DNA of 64,000 nt, taken from contig WACJ01000216.1 in the NCBI GenBank assembly GCA_008973525.1, positions 496,001 through 560,000 on the forward strand. Reading direction: 5' to 3'. The notes beneath the pieces were generated by a model, which did no database searches, was not told where the DNA came from, and saw only the letters and a program-made list of their open reading frames with translations. Position 1 is the first letter of the stretch; each line of letters begins with the position of its first letter. Made by a program: the position numbers and the translations under genes. The DNA is from Stenopsyche tienmushanensis (lineage: Eukaryota > Arthropoda > Insecta > Trichoptera > Stenopsychidae). This document shows, one piece after another, positions 13,426 to 27,000 of the stretch.

Positions 13426-14616
13426 GGAATAAAATGTTCTAAATTATGCTAGAAAAGAAGTGATGGTATAGTGAATTAATTCCTGGATCTTCATTATAAA
13501 GCTTCGAGTTCTAATCTTCTAGATCTAATCTTTGGCTTCTAGATCACACACATGAAAGTCTTTTCTCTTTTATCTTAAAAAAAAGTTACTCTGAAAGTCA
13601 CATAGGTCCGATAGTGGATATGAAATAATTAGAAGAAGGCATAAGGAGGTAATTTATGGAGTTAAATAATACTTAAAAGAACTAATACAATTCGAATAGT
13701 GCGAATTCGATTAATACGACCATGTTTCGTTATTTAATTATGCCCAATCGAAACAAACTAGTCTTGTATTTTTGAATGTTGCCCTAATAATGTAAACTAC
13801 TTTTTCTAAATTAAAAAAATTCTTTCGATCATAATGCATGCTTTAGTAATTGTCAATCGGGCTCGATTGAAAAAAAAATCGAAAGGCTCAATAAAAAGCC
13901 ACAATAAAAACTAATCCAGAGAAAATGCTCACATGCTTTGATATCGTCTGGCTTAATTTATTTTAGATTAACGCTAGAATAACAATCTGCGAATTGGCAT
14001 GGACATCAACACTGCAATCAATTACGAGAATACAATGACAGTGAAATCTTGCGATTTTTCGATGCATCATAAAATGTAATTGCACGAATTTCAAATGAGC
14101 CTTGAAATTGTTCAACGTTCGGCTTCACACATTTATTTATAAATGCTGCTATTTAATTTCGACATAAATGCAACACGGAAGGAATTGTTTATGGAAGAGA
14201 ACATCAAATTATACTCACAAATTAGCTAAATGTAAATATTGGCAATATTATAATGATTATGCGTAGTTTATATAACATGTAATGGGCGACGATTTATTCA
14301 AAAATTTAATCACACTCAATATTATTTTGTTGCAGAAGTCAAATATAGTCCATTGCAATATTTCATCATATATGCTCCTCTTTATGGGCTGGATGTTGAA
14401 TGTAGGATGACTTTCTAGTAGTATTTGGCGAAACACCTAGAGATGAGCGCGTAGAAGAGTCCATTAATTGCTCGATAGGTAATTCGAATGATTATTCAAG
14501 TTATTTATAATGATTTTACTAATCTGAATTAGTAAGAAAAACATAGAAGGTAGTGGAATTTGCAGTTATTATGCTATATATAAAAATCCTTTTTAAACGA
14601 AAAATCCTTCTTATCT

Positions 14617-15198
14617 CGAAGCATATCCCGAAAGTAAGTGTACTGTGATAATAACGGACTGTGTTTTTTTGTTGTTTTTTAAGGGTTTAAGGGGACAAAG
14701 CGAGCATAGCAAGAACATGGTAGTACGTACATCCAGTATCCAGTTACGTGAAAGACGTTTGACTGGAGATACAAAATGGGTAGCTCTTATTGTTGGGACC
14801 GAAAAGGCATAATTTTGATTGAATTACTGCCTCGGAGAGAGAACATCAATGCGCAATATGTTGCGAGGCCCTATAAAAACTCAAAAAAGCATTTTAAATA
14901 AAAGGAGGGGTAGTTGAGATGCTTTGAACTACCCCTCGTATTCCCCTGACTTGGCACCTTCAGATTATCATCCTTTCCCCTCCCTGAAAGTTGGTGGAAT
15001 TAAATTTTCAACCGACGAGCAGAAAGAGGTTCTGACGTGAGGGAATGAGCGGTAGGAGAGTTCTTCGAGAAGGGCACAAAGAAGCTTGTGCCAAGGCTCA
15101 CCAGATGCATTCAACAATACCCTGTATATTTTTTTCAAATACACTTTTTCTAAAAAAATATAAAAGATTAGTACACTTACTTTCGGGATAGGTTTCAT
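14617..15198 (+). mobile_element. Internally deleted mariner element
   Basis: Terminal inverted repeats read TATCCCGAAAGTAAGTGTAC at the left (near 14625) and its complement at the right (near 15170-15190). Between them, plus-strand fragments of a mariner transposase survive: a WDRKGIILIELLP stretch near 14798-14832 and YSPDLAPSDYHPFPSLK near 14937-14990, which carries the third catalytic Asp. The helix-turn-helix region and the first catalytic block are missing. The element cannot encode a transposase. Confidence 0.75.
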
Positions 15199-18100
15199 AT
15201 AAATTAATTACGCTAATATTTTAATTTATTGTAGAAGTATAAAAATGTCATTTTCGTATATATGCATAAGCAAATAGATGAAAAGCAATGTACTATGCTT
15301 TGTTGGGAATTATGGATACATTCAAGAAAGCAAATAAATACCATTGTACAAGTTTAGATTATTTTTATGTAAATTGATCAACTGAACATTTTTTAAGGGA
15401 TTAAAATTGTGTAAAAACTTTCTTTTTCAGATTGGCAATATTTGTAAAAGCTACTTTTTACTGTAACGTAGGAGCAAAGCTGCCAGATCAATAGATATCT
15501 GGGCTGCATCCTGTCTCACGCATACGCTTACCGCTGGACGGCCTCATGCGGGTTCGTTTACTATCGGATCACTGAAGGTCTGAGAAGGAAGAAGAATACA
15601 ATCAGAAAATAATGCAATATCATCGATAATGCAATCTATTTTTTTTTTCCTTCAAACAGTGAGAAATCTCAGTCGCGAGATTGCTAGTGACGCCGGCGGA
15701 AAGAATACATCTTTTAGCGGTCAACGCCTCATCTACTTCACTTCACTCACTTCTGTTAATATTGCTGAAAGTGTCTGTGATACTATTATTCAGGAACTTA
15801 TTAAAGTATTTAATACGGGATGATTGTTTGCCTTTGCCAATGCAATGTTGGTGATTGTGAACTTTTCAGAATATGATCGGTTATCGATTGTGTTATTCCA
15901 GATGCATCAGATGTGTCTTTTAATCATTAATATCCGTCGACTAGATAAATAAATATAGCTTATTCGACATGTATTCGACATTGTATTCTAATAAACAGGA
16001 CAGTTAATACATACTATCCGTAACCAGTTTTACGTAAAGTAAGATTACAGTCTCCCGTAGATAGCCAGGACTGAGATTCAATTTCCCGCATAAAATGCGT
16101 TAACTGCGTTTTCATATCGGCGTGCTTTTAGTTGACGCTATATTATCAAGAATAAGTTTGCTGTAAAATAGTATATTTTCTTCTTATGAAAGTGTAGGAA
16201 TTACATATTTTAATTGCTTTAAAATGTCTTCTAAGTAAGCAATTCTTTTCTTTCACGCATCGTCAATAAAGTCGTGTTTCAGTTGCATTCCGAGAACGAT
16301 TTAATCTTTCAATTCAAAAACACGATTGACAACCTTGCAGACATACAAGTTTCAATACGGAAAAGAGCATAATGATGAATTGAGCTATGGATTTTGAAAG
16401 GGGGGCAAATTTTTTCAGCTTTGTCTGAGCGCCTATTTTATGTAGTAGTTTCTTAGCGTCTTCCACATACGGCTAAACTAAGATCAGATTATATCAATAG
16501 ATTTTAGGCAAGGGATGATCCATGTGTGATAATTAATCAGTCACTTAAAGGCGGCCCTGTTCGACTTAACACATTCCCGTCGGGTTGCGAATAGCATTGT
16601 CTTTCGCCTGATGGAAATGTTGCGCTAAATCTAGAACTTCTAAAGTCTTCTATCGATAGTACCCGAAAGTAGTATTCCGACGGGATTGTGTTGATTGATC
16701 ATCTCAGTATTTAAATTTAATTAATATTGTTTGTGCTTTGTTTTAGAGATATGATACAAGTGACTCATTGGATTAAAGCAGTTCATGGTTACTGCCAAAA
16801 ACGATCATTTTGCGCGGGTTAACGGGCTATGCAACCATCATGCGCGCGCATCGCATATTTGGAACCGCGGAACTACGTGCAACAATTGACCCACATGTCT
16901 TTCATTCATTCTTCCTACGGCGATTACAATTAATAACAGTATCGTGTAGTTAAATATTCGTGTAGGCATTGATTTCCTGTTAACACCAGTCGGCCGATGT
17001 ACCTAATTATATTCTTGGAAGGGCTCTCGTTTGCAGCTATGCATTGTTTAGCACCTTCTTCGGCCGTCTTATTTAGGCGATTAACGAAAAGATTGATGAA
17101 TATCAATTCTTTGAATTGCCTCGCATGTCGTATGCGAAACATTCTTAAAGGAGTCGAAAAATGTGGACAGGATGTCACGGCTCGTCTGCCATTTGAAAGA
17201 AAAACACCCATGTTGATCTGATAAATGTATGTCAAAAGTTCAATATCTCTCCCCGTCGAATCGTTTTTGGACCAAACGGCACGATGTATGCGCAAAGACA
17301 TAAAATTTCAAACAATTGCACATTCCACATGGATGCCAGGTGTAACATTGCACATTTTGCAACGCTGATGGATATCTCACGGCAGATCTCCATTGTAACT
17401 CCACAAGCTGTCATATAATTTTTATAATTGTTACACATTGTGATCAAATTGAGTCGTCGACACGTCGATAAATATAAGCGGAAGACTTTTAGTACCTGCG
17501 GTGAAATCACGCAATATTTTGAGCAAAACAGGTGAACGTGGTTACATTCTTCCTATCCAATGTCATTGGCCAACCGACTATTTTATACTTCCAGGTGCTT
17601 AGAGGTCTCTGCACTTAAAATATCAGTTTTTAGACATTTTTATTCTGTAAATATTCAGTGTTTTTATATGAAATCCGCTTAAATGGGACAGGGATAAGAC
17701 GCCATTTATTAGGGACGATATTTGGGCCACAGAAATAAACATTATTATAATTCAACAATACGCTATAACAATAGATCGATCATAATCATGGTGCTAATTT
17801 ATTTTATTGCTCAATTAGCCAATATTAAGTAATTTGTTGTGGAAAAAATCACATTCCTTATTTCAGCTTATTAATTTTTAACGTAACTTACACGTTCGAA
17901 TGACTATGGATAAATTATAATTTGTGAACAGTTCCATTGCTTTGAAATTTGCTTGAAATTAAGTTTAATTGATTTTCGATAATTTTTCGCAGCGTTGTTT
18001 TGGACTTAAAAATAAATGTGTTTGAAATGTTATTTCATTTGTATAAGATCATTTTTGTATTCCATGATGTTGAATAAGTCACATTGGATGATTATTGAGA

Positions 18101-18896
18101 CATTTAGACTGAGCACCGGCAGCATAAATTGAAGATCATCTAACACATGTGAATAATTTAATAGTTGTGTTCTGGCGTGTTTCTGGACTATCATTATGAC
18201 AGTCTGGCGAATGAGTGACGATGAGTTTGAGAAGGGAAGGGGTTGCCAGACTATTACCAACTTGTTAAGATAGTACCAGACTGGTCAAACTTGCTGAAGG
18301 TAACCAGAAAATGATGTCAATTTTAAAAAGTAGAAATAAATTATTTTTAATATCTTATAATAACCAAATAGATGTTGTTGATGTCTTGCCTTAACAACAC
18401 TTATAAATTATTGTTTATTTTACTCATTTAAAGAAAATACTATAGTATTACTTAATTATGTTGAATTTTCACTAGATTTCATATTTTAATACTAAATTTA
18501 TATTCCAATTATACTGACATTTACATTGATTTCAAATTCAGACTTCGATTTTTTCTTCTTATTCGTGCTACTTAAACCATCTAACATTTAAATACAACTT
18601 TTTTTAAAGTGTTTATAAAGCAAATACATACGTTCACATACATAAATTTTGCATTATTAACATGTGTGATGACATTGACTGAAGCAAATCGATTATACTT
18701 GCATTTTTGTTCATTTAGAAAGTCAATTCATTGGAACTCATTTTTCTCTATGACTAAATTATATACCAATTGTGATTAATTGATAATTTAATCAAAAGAA
18801 ATTATGTATTTATTAGTTTTTTTTTCTATAGTATTTAAAACTTTATAACGATTGTCAAAGAAAAAATTAAAGTCTGCTTAAACACTTAAGCACCAG
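15199..18896. other. Intergenic stretch, no gene seen
   Basis: Mostly AT-rich. A GC-elevated patch at about 15470-15600 (around CCGCTGGACGGCCTCATGCG) looks like a degenerate repeat but I could not place it. A second CpG-rich patch is listed separately. Open frames here, including 123 codons on the minus strand at 16930-17301, lack recognisable domains. Confidence 0.35.
16780..17300. other. CpG-rich intergenic patch
   Basis: Contains GCGCGCGCATCGC and CCGCGG-type clusters and is clearly richer in GC than the flanks. Open frames exist on both strands (16930-17301 minus, 16997-17221 plus); two mutually overlapping frames with no motif argue for composition rather than coding. Possible regulatory or conserved noncoding DNA. 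Confidence 0.3.
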
Positions 18897-18914
18897 CGAC
18901 TCACCAGTGAGTCG
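18897..18914. repeat. Short palindrome beside the R1 fragment
   Basis: CGACTCAC, two bases, then GTGAGTCG: perfect 8-base arms. It lies directly outside the 3' side of the minus-strand retrotransposon fragment and may belong to that element's tail. Confidence 0.5.
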
Positions 18915-18924
18915 TTATGTTTTT

Positions 18925-20140
18925 TTAAAGAAAATACCTAAAAATTATTATGCTATGGACACATATTGGTGAATCCAGTAATGTCTTCCAGCTATTCTTA
19001 TTAGTATCCAGGTGGGTGTTAGATTCCATGATGCCCACCCATAAACCTCCAGGGGGAAGGGGGAGGGTGCCAATCCTACGCTCGTGAGCAACGGTTGAAC
19101 CCCTGGGGCAATAATATGGAATAGAGGTACGCGAAAGCAGTCTCGTCGGTTTGTTCATCAAAGGCTGCTGGGGTAGCCCAGCTAACATGAGTTGGGTACG
19201 CTGGTCACCCTCTGTTGCGTACCCGTAAAAACTGCTGATTACAGAAGTTGGTGGAGTTTGTGTTAAAGGCATCACCACTTTGCTGCTCGAATCGCGACTT
19301 GTCTCCGTGGCTAAGTACTTTTTTTTGCGAAGGGAGGGAGGAATCTTCAAAAAACATCACCATTTTAGTGGTAGTGTGGGATGTTTATCCACTAAACCTC
19401 CATCTTCTTCTGTCACCCGGCCACTAATTAAGTATTGAACAAGAGTGGCAGCGATGTGTCCCTCACAAGCTCTCCATTTGTCTCTTTCTGTTTGTCTCCG
19501 TTTGTTTTCTTTATTTTGGTTCCCTTTTCTTTGCATGTGTGGCAGCAGGAGTCCTTTATGCAGGCAACTACCTTGTGCTTCGCCACATCTGCGGCATGCC
19601 GTGGAGTGATCAGGGTTAGAGTAATTCTTAGTCACATGAGCTAAGTATTGCGTGGTATAATTCCCTTTCGAGTCCCCCTGCATCTCCTTTGTTCTCCTGG
19701 ATGTTGCCTATGTGTCTGTTAGGAGGATGCTGCTATTGTTCGTCGTCTTGTACGTTCAGCATCCTCCTTCTGCCGCATGGCGCATTTAATGCCCTAGCAT
19801 CCGTTAACATCGAAAGTACCATGTTGCTAGGGGAGAGCGAGCTGTTTCTCAGCTCCTCCCGTAGGATGTCCCTTTTGGTGCTCCATGCTGGGCAGACAAA
19901 TGTCGTGTGTGCAGCATCGTCGTATTCCGCTTTGCAGTGGTGGCACTCCGGACCGGTTTCTTTGTTGTGGCTAGGTACTACAAATGACCGAACCGATACG
20001 AGTACCATGAAGAAGGGGTAGCGCCTGCAGTCCGTCATCTGCTGCAGTCCTCTAAAAAACTGAGGTTGGACTCGTGGTGCAGAAAATCCACATTAGTAGT
20101 TCCTTTGAACTCAGCATAACCTTTGTCCTTCCTTCTCCAA
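18925..20140 (-). mobile_element. R1-type non-LTR retrotransposon, 3' fragment
   Basis: A minus-strand frame at 20038-19733 encodes the C-terminal end of a non-LTR reverse transcriptase polyprotein, with the zinc-knuckle pattern CHHCKAEYDDAAHTTFVC (C-x2-C-x8-H-x4-C) that ends R1-clade and related proteins. Two further frames (19683-19357 and 19350-18925) follow, with degenerate Pro-Gly-rich text (GTLPLPPGGLWVGIMESN). The reverse transcriptase core and endonuclease are absent, so this is a 5'-truncated or internally deleted copy. GC content is well above the flanks, as expected for an inserted element. R1 assignment is by motif only. Confidence 0.65.
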
Positions 20141-20400
20141 CGCACCTTTGGGTGCACGTAGTTTGAAGCTAGTCTTTCTGCGGAAACCTCGCCTCGTCTG
20201 GAGGACGCGGAACAAAAGGGGTGGGCGCATGGACGCTATGCGTGTAGTGTTTCCTGTAGAGTTAGTGGTAGACATTCTCTATATGGCTTGTCCCGGTCCA
20301 GAAATTAGTCGCTATTTGTCGTCTGTCAATGTTCTTATTAGTATAATCCTGAAAAAGAAATGTTTAAAACCCGTAAATGATCCCACATGATAGCATGTGG
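20141..20400 (-). mobile_element. Possible further part of the retrotransposon fragment
   Basis: This GC-elevated stretch adjoins the R1-type fragment on its 5' side. Its minus-strand translation (ASMRPPLLFRVLQTRRGF) is Arg-rich but not diagnostic. It could be retrotransposon sequence from further 5', brought together by an internal deletion. Confidence 0.3.
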
Positions 20401-22269
20401 CATACATGCATATACTAGGGCACACAAGTCGAAAAATAATATAATTAAGAAGGCTTTTCATCTAAATTATGGTCATTTTATTGACACAATAATTTCTATG
20501 TTGAATGAATAGGATTTGATCGGAATGGATGGAAGACAATTGTCATATTATCAATGGGTTTTTTTTAGACGATAAAAGGATTTAATTTGTATTTTGATTT
20601 CTTGATACAAATACGTCCATACTTAAATATTACCTTAACCCAAAAAAGGTGATCTTGAAGTTTTCTTCTTGATTATGGAGTGATATAAACTGGAATATGT
20701 GCAGCAAAAAATCAATTCTAATAACATGACATTGTCAAATGACCTTTAAATTCAAGACAGCCTTCGCTCTTGCTAGAAACGAAATGTAAAAGCTGCTCCT
20801 TATTGGGCCAAATAACACTTACTCTAGAAATTTAGTCGAGATGCAATTTCTTAACACTTTGAGCGTCTTCGTCGATGATCGAATCGATTCATTAAAATAA
20901 AGAAAGAGTTAAGAGAAGAAAATCCGATCGCGACATTGAACTTAACCATGTTATGTATGTAAATATGCGTATCGAGTGGAAGAAAGTTATCTTTGTGTAA
21001 CATAACGAATTTCACCAGCCATTGCCTGCATATCCATGAAGTCGGAAAAAAAAAGATTTGAAAGTAAGAATGACGCGATTGTACTTTAGAAATTCAACGA
21101 AGAACTTCGATTATCGCATTTCGTTCATCATGCATGAAATGTGTCGGGATATTATCGATGTTGAATCATATGGAACTTCAACGGGCTCGAGGCTCTGCAT
21201 ATTAAGTGCTGTCTGCATATTCACGATGGATATCATAGTATTTTGTGTCTGATCAAAATGCATAATTTTCACGTATGACTCTCTATTTGACTTATCCTAA
21301 TATTTATTCGATCAATAAATGCTTCTTGAATGAATAATATTATGATTGACTGTGGTGATCTTATAAGGGTCATCAGTATCTTGCATATTTACCGATTTGT
21401 ACAGCTTCCACTCACTTTCGATAATCCAAGATCAACCAGAGCTCTTCACAATATGATATTGCAGTACCGATCGCAAGATGAAAGTTGCATCTTACAAATT
21501 TCTGATCCATAAGTTGAATTACTCAAAATTTATGGCGTCGAAAAGAGGTCGAACACTAGCGACATTTTCTAAAAATTAGTCAATAAATATTTTTATCCAT
21601 TAACGGCTTGCATCCGTTACTTTGCACAAATGAACCAACGATACAAATCAGTAGCCCGTAATATAAACGTGATTCGAAATCAGATGTTATTTTTAAAAGG
21701 AACAAAACGTTTCGACTGTTAACAGTTATGTCCCTGATATCAATCTGTACGAGCTTAACAGTAATTTCGACTAAAAATCATTCCAAACGCATAGATTTAA
21801 ACACACATTAATACATAGTATAATATATAATTTTTATGCTTTAAAGTCTTTAGATTTTATGTTGAAAATTTAAGTTTATCCAATTTTTAATATAATTTTG
21901 CTTCAATGTCTATAATAGTGACATCTTTTTTTAAAAAATTAAATGGTTCGAATCCATGGGTAAATATTAAAATTATTTCAATTAAAGCTAGATGGCTCTG
22001 CTAAATAGGAACGTTCATTCAGGATACCAGAAAATATTGTTGTATTAAAACAAAATCATTATTTTTATATTACATTTTAATTATTGTAAATTCAGTCACT
22101 CGTATACATTCCTGCATAATTTGATTGATCGCTTTATTTACTTTTAAAAATCTAGAAAAATAAGGACTGAATAAAACTAAGGCTGGATTGGAGCCATCAA
22201 TCAAGTACATTAACCCTCTTAGTTCCGGACAAAGATATATCGTCGATGGCAACATTTGCAAAAAATGTA
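20401..22269. other. Intergenic stretch, nothing recognised
   Basis: AT-rich with only short random open frames. I see no transposon ends and no splice-flanked exon. Confidence 0.4.
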
Positions 22270-22736
22270 GTGTTCTTTTTGTGCGATTTCGAATTTTTTA
22301 AAACAGTCGCCATTTTGTGATTTTTTTTTTTGAGTTAGGGATTATAGTGACTCCTTTACTAATTATTAATTATATTGTTGAAAAGAGAAAATCTATACAG
22401 AACAATGATGACATTGACACTGGGTACACTATTTCTTCCGAAGAAGAGAGCGATTTTGAATCATATCGAAAATCGCAACGAAAACTATCATACAGCGATG
22501 ATAGTTTGTAATTAAATTAATTAGTATTTCTCTAGGGGATGTCTGTCATTTGAGATGCCAGATGTCAGACATCCTTAAACTTTTTTTATGCGATTTTGGA
22601 TATATTTTATATAGCTGTTTCAAAGTTATGCGGTTTTTAAAATCCATGGAACGAATCTTCATTTTTCTATGTAAGTCATAGCTTTTTTGTGCGATTTTCC
22701 GTGAAACGCATTTTCCGCATAAAAAAGATTTAAGTG
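22270..22736 (+). mobile_element. Pogo-like repeat family P, copy 1
   Basis: TA-flanked element with ends related to CACTCAAACCTCTTTTTGTG (left end with a small deletion; right end reads GCATAAAAAAGATTTAAGTG). It carries the C-terminal half of the family's small frame, ending GYTISSEEESDFESYRKSQ, in an open frame (22317-22511), followed by a hairpin at about 22537-22576. TA duplication and end sequence suggest a Tc1/mariner/pogo-type nonautonomous element. No transposase motif is visible. Confidence 0.6.
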
Positions 22737-23708
22737 TATCTAAATGCTGCATAGCAAAAAAAGTTCAAAAGACAATATATTTGTTAGTAACTCTGAATGT
22801 GAATTATTTAAATAGGAATTTTAGGTAGGAAAGGACCTCTGAGTGAGTAGTAAAATTAGGATTACTTTTAAATTATGGTTACAAATTTCATAATAATAAT
22901 CTTAAAACTAACCCATTGTACACTACATGGATGCATCCAAGGGAATATGATGAATTTTTGAATATGAATATGATGTAATAAAATGTAAAATACTTGTTTT
23001 ATCGAAGTTTTAATTTTATTATACAAATATTTAGTTACATAAAAATAGTATCTAGTCATCCGTTATTACATAGCTTAGAATAAAATAGACACTGTGGTAG
23101 TTTAAAATTTTTAAAAGACATTCCTCCAATATATACAAGTCTAATGTTAACGCAACTATTAAATGCTATTTTTCAAAATTTTCGCACGATTTTAGATTTT
23201 TTTATTTTGATTTTTATTTTTGCTTAAGTTATAAGTAAGTAAGCCGACATACATAGAATTAAGGTTCATATCCAGCATGTACCTAATTATGATCAAAAAT
23301 TCATGAAAACACCACAAAGTTATAAAATACACATATACTTAATTCAGAGGACATTTAAAACACACTCAAGACTTAGAGATAAGATACTTAAAAATCTAAA
23401 TTGGTAAAAGCAAAATACAGCGAAAAATAAATTTGCAATAAAGTTATAATGAAATGCATCTGTATCATTGATCTTATCATAAGGTACGGACGTGAGAAAT
23501 GTATGATTAAAAAACATGTATTTAGACTTAAAGGCGATACACATAAATAAATATCAACTATTTTTCATAATGTCAAAAATATAAAAGAGCACATTACATT
23601 AAAATTAGACTAGATTCACAAGCATTCAAGCACTGCATAGCATTCGCTAGCATTCGTTCGCAATCGTTTCAATATGCCGTCTCACTCAGCTGCTAAATTT
23701 GATGCACA
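22737..23708. other. Intergenic stretch, nothing recognised
   Basis: AT-rich; short open frames with no features. It ends at the poly-A run and polyadenylation signal of the transporter gene. Confidence 0.4.
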
Positions 23709-23714
23709 TTTATT
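23709..23714 (-). terminator. Polyadenylation signal of the SLC22-type gene
   Basis: AATAAA on the minus strand about 220 bases beyond the stop at 23931, giving a 3' untranslated region of plausible length. It is next to a long T run on the minus strand. Confidence 0.5.
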
Positions 23715-23930
23715 AAAAAAAAAAAAAACTAAAGGAATAAGTACACAATCGATTGCTAAGTACGGTTTAAAATTGTTAAAACTTATTTTCTTATGAGCGA
23801 TGCTAAACATCGACAACGGGATGCTTCTTCGTAGTTAAACTTATGCTAAGCAATGTCTTAAGGGCTTCATTTTCGATATGTTTCTTCTTGAATTTCAAGG
23901 TTGAAAGCCTGATTTTGAGGAGCCGTTCCA

Positions 23931-24003
23931 CTAACTGGCCTTGGGGTCTGATATTGTAAATGGACCATTGCTGACGGGATTCTCCATTTGGGCTCCACTT
24001 TGT
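23931..24003 (-). CDS. SLC22-type last coding exon (tail)
   Basis: Acceptor TATGTTTTTCAG at 24004-24015. In the phase-consistent frame it encodes QSGAQMENPVSNGPFTISDP plus KAS and a TAG. A second frame of the same exon stays open for about 66 codons to 23803 and would be used if the upstream donor were GTATTT six bases later. The first reading uses the better donor, so I prefer it. Confidence 0.6.
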
Positions 24004-27000
24004 CTGAAAAACATAAATGCTTACATTTTCATGCCCCACAATGTTATCATAGCATATATCAGTTATAACAGCCAAGAAATCAAATTTTATACTTGAACAC
24101 GATAGTGGTATACATGGAGCTAATCTTTTCATACAAAAAAATAAATAAATAGAGTAAGCAGTATATTTTAGTACTGGGCATACTGTATGTGCAAATTCTG
24201 AATAAATGTGTCAAAAAGTCTATCGAAAAGGCAATTAATCAATACTAATATGGATTCCAACTAGGGTTGCCAACTTTTTTTGAGACAATTCCAGGACACA
24301 TTACCCAAAACCAGCGGTTCGAACCGAATGGTTTTTCCAGGTGATTCATTAAATACTTTTTTTAAGCTTAATTTTGAACATTTAATTTTTTATTTTATAA
24401 TAAAAAATGTACTATTTTTCATTTCTGCTCATACGTAGGGGTTGTTGAAAGAATTTTATTTATTCAAGAAAAGATAAAAATACAATTAAAAAATAGATAA
24501 ATGAAACCCTAAAATATTCAAATATTATTGTGAAAATATGCCTGATAATATGACTGATAAAATTCATTTCTGCTGAGACACGGACTAAAACTCGCAAAAT
24601 TCCCGATTTCCCGACTAATTATTCATTTCCGTCGCTGCAAATGAATACTTTTATACTATAATACTTTGATGTTATTCGTAATTGTATTACGGAGGAACAC
24701 AAAAATTTTGAACCCCGTATCTATTATATTTCATATCGATATTCCCATTATTAGAGTCGAGGTGTAGTAAATACATCACCGGTAGGGAACGGTTAATATA
24801 ACAATTTGAAAAGCATATATGTGCTGTATATATATATACATAAATTAGAGAGTTACTGCGCCTAAGCTCGCCAATTAGTAGTTAAATCTAAAACTATCCG
24901 GGATCCCGGGATTGGATTCTCGAGGTACATAATAATAAATGTATAAGAAAAGTAAAGCCAAACAAAATGCATAATAATGACATAAGTTTGCGCGTTGGAA
25001 TTCACTCGATAACATTATTATCTGAAATATTGATTTAACAGAACTGTTAACAGCATGAATAAAGAGTCAATATTACAGTAATATCAGATAATTACAATCA
25101 AACAAATTCTTCATAAGAATGGCAAAAGTCATATATTATATCAACAAAAAATCAACCAAACATTCTTTCACGTAAGAAGTTTACCGAACCGAAAATATCA
25201 ATATTTTCGAATGGGTTCGGCTCCGTTTTTCGTTCCAGCAGAATTAACGGTTTTACTGGTTCTCTAATCAGAAACCAAATTAAATTTAGTAGTATTTCGA
25301 GATTTTTATGTACGAAGACATAATCATGTAGGGCTAATGTGTTTTTTTTTCAAAATTTAATTATTATACGAGCCAAATGAACAAACAGACATACAGATTT
25401 GGGAATTCCAAGACAACCCTTCAACTGCCGCTTGGAGTTTCACTTTCACCCTATCGCGCCTACACAACTTCAAATATGAAATACAATTAATGATTTCAAC
25501 TCTAAAAAGCTGAAGCTTAATTGATTAATGGAGACAAGTTGAAGAAATTTTTGTTCTGTCGTGGATTCTATCGATATAAAGCTATCAAAGAAAGCAAAAG
25601 GATTCAAGAGAAGATATATACAAGGAAGATACTTGGAAGAATCAGCCCTTCTATCAATAAGATGGTATGGCCAGATCATTTAGCTTTTGCGATGAGTTTT
25701 TTAATAAGTTGCCATATATAGATCTTACCCAAGCTTTTTGACTTGGTTCATTGAAGGGTTTTACAGAATCTAGAGTTAAAAAAAAGTTCAGGAATCCTGG
25801 TGTTTCGAGAAAAAAGTATAATTTTATGTATATCCCTAGAATCAATGAAAGTGGTCTGGCCAGACGATGAATTTTTTTCATAGAATTTGTATGAAAAATC
25901 ACGTTTTTCTTTATGTCAGGAAAATAAGAAGGAGGCCTAGAAAACAGTTAACTTAGGTGAAAATGTGCTACTGGCAATTAACTGGCAAGTACAAAGGAAG
26001 TTCGAGGACGGTTATTGCTGACAACTATTTCATAACTTTCTATAGCGTGGAAAAATTTCGCAGGCAGGGCTTGCTTTTGTCAGAAAATTGTCGTCCAATA
26101 TATTCATCTGTGTTCAGATTTACAAACAATATTGCAGCTGTTTCATACGTCAACTGTCCATTATGATACCGAAGTTGTTGGAGAAGCTCAAAAGTTACAG
26201 GTAATTTAATTTTTTAGCATGCACAAGGGAGGTGTTAACATTATAGATCAGATGTTTGGGAAGTACATATAAAAATGGCAGACTAATACCCGGTGCACAC
26301 GAGGCTGGTTTTGAAGCTAGTAGAGCAAGCAAGTTCTGGTAAGCTCGGAGGATGATACATCTAGTCCTGTTTTTTAACCAAAATATAGCTTAAAAACGAA
26401 GCTAGTTCTGTTTATACAAAGCTAGAGTTGCTGTTTTGTTGGCACGCAGCTTGTGCACCGGGCATAAAAGATTGCAGTTTTTTTTGCAATATGCTGGATA
26501 TTGTAGCATTTGTATCATTCATAGTTTATATTATAAGATTGAACCAGATAACTAATCATCCCACCGATGTACGCCGACAGTATAACCAAGCATTTTAAAT
26601 ATGCAATAAAGCGCAAATGGGTGATAAGCTTTGTATCGTTATGAATTTGAAAAATAAATCGATTTGATCAGCGCTTCTTAAACTTGTGTTTATTCGCGGA
26701 CCCCATCTTGAGCTAATATTTTTTCGCGGACCCATCCAGGAATAATTTTTTTTTGGTGAACCCTATCCCAACCTTTGTGACTTCATTTTTCTAACAAACC
26801 ATCATTTCTTGGTCAAAATAGATCTTCTTACAATGTTCTCTGCAAATTATTGCATGAAAATATCTTGTTCAAGTATAGATAAATGTTTTTTTAAATTTTC
26901 GCGGACCCCTAAAAAGGCTTCACGGACCCCAGTTTAAGAACCGCTGGCTTAGATAACTAAAGGGTTAAAAAAGAAAATTTATTGGCAGTTCTACATTCTT

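Noticed and set aside
16930..17510. Minus-strand frames of 123 and 92 codons
   Set aside because: CpG-rich composition lowers stop frequency on both strands; no motif, signal peptide or splice context.
19435..20021. Plus-strand frames of 69 and 110 codons
   Set aside because: Antisense of the minus-strand R1-type frames.
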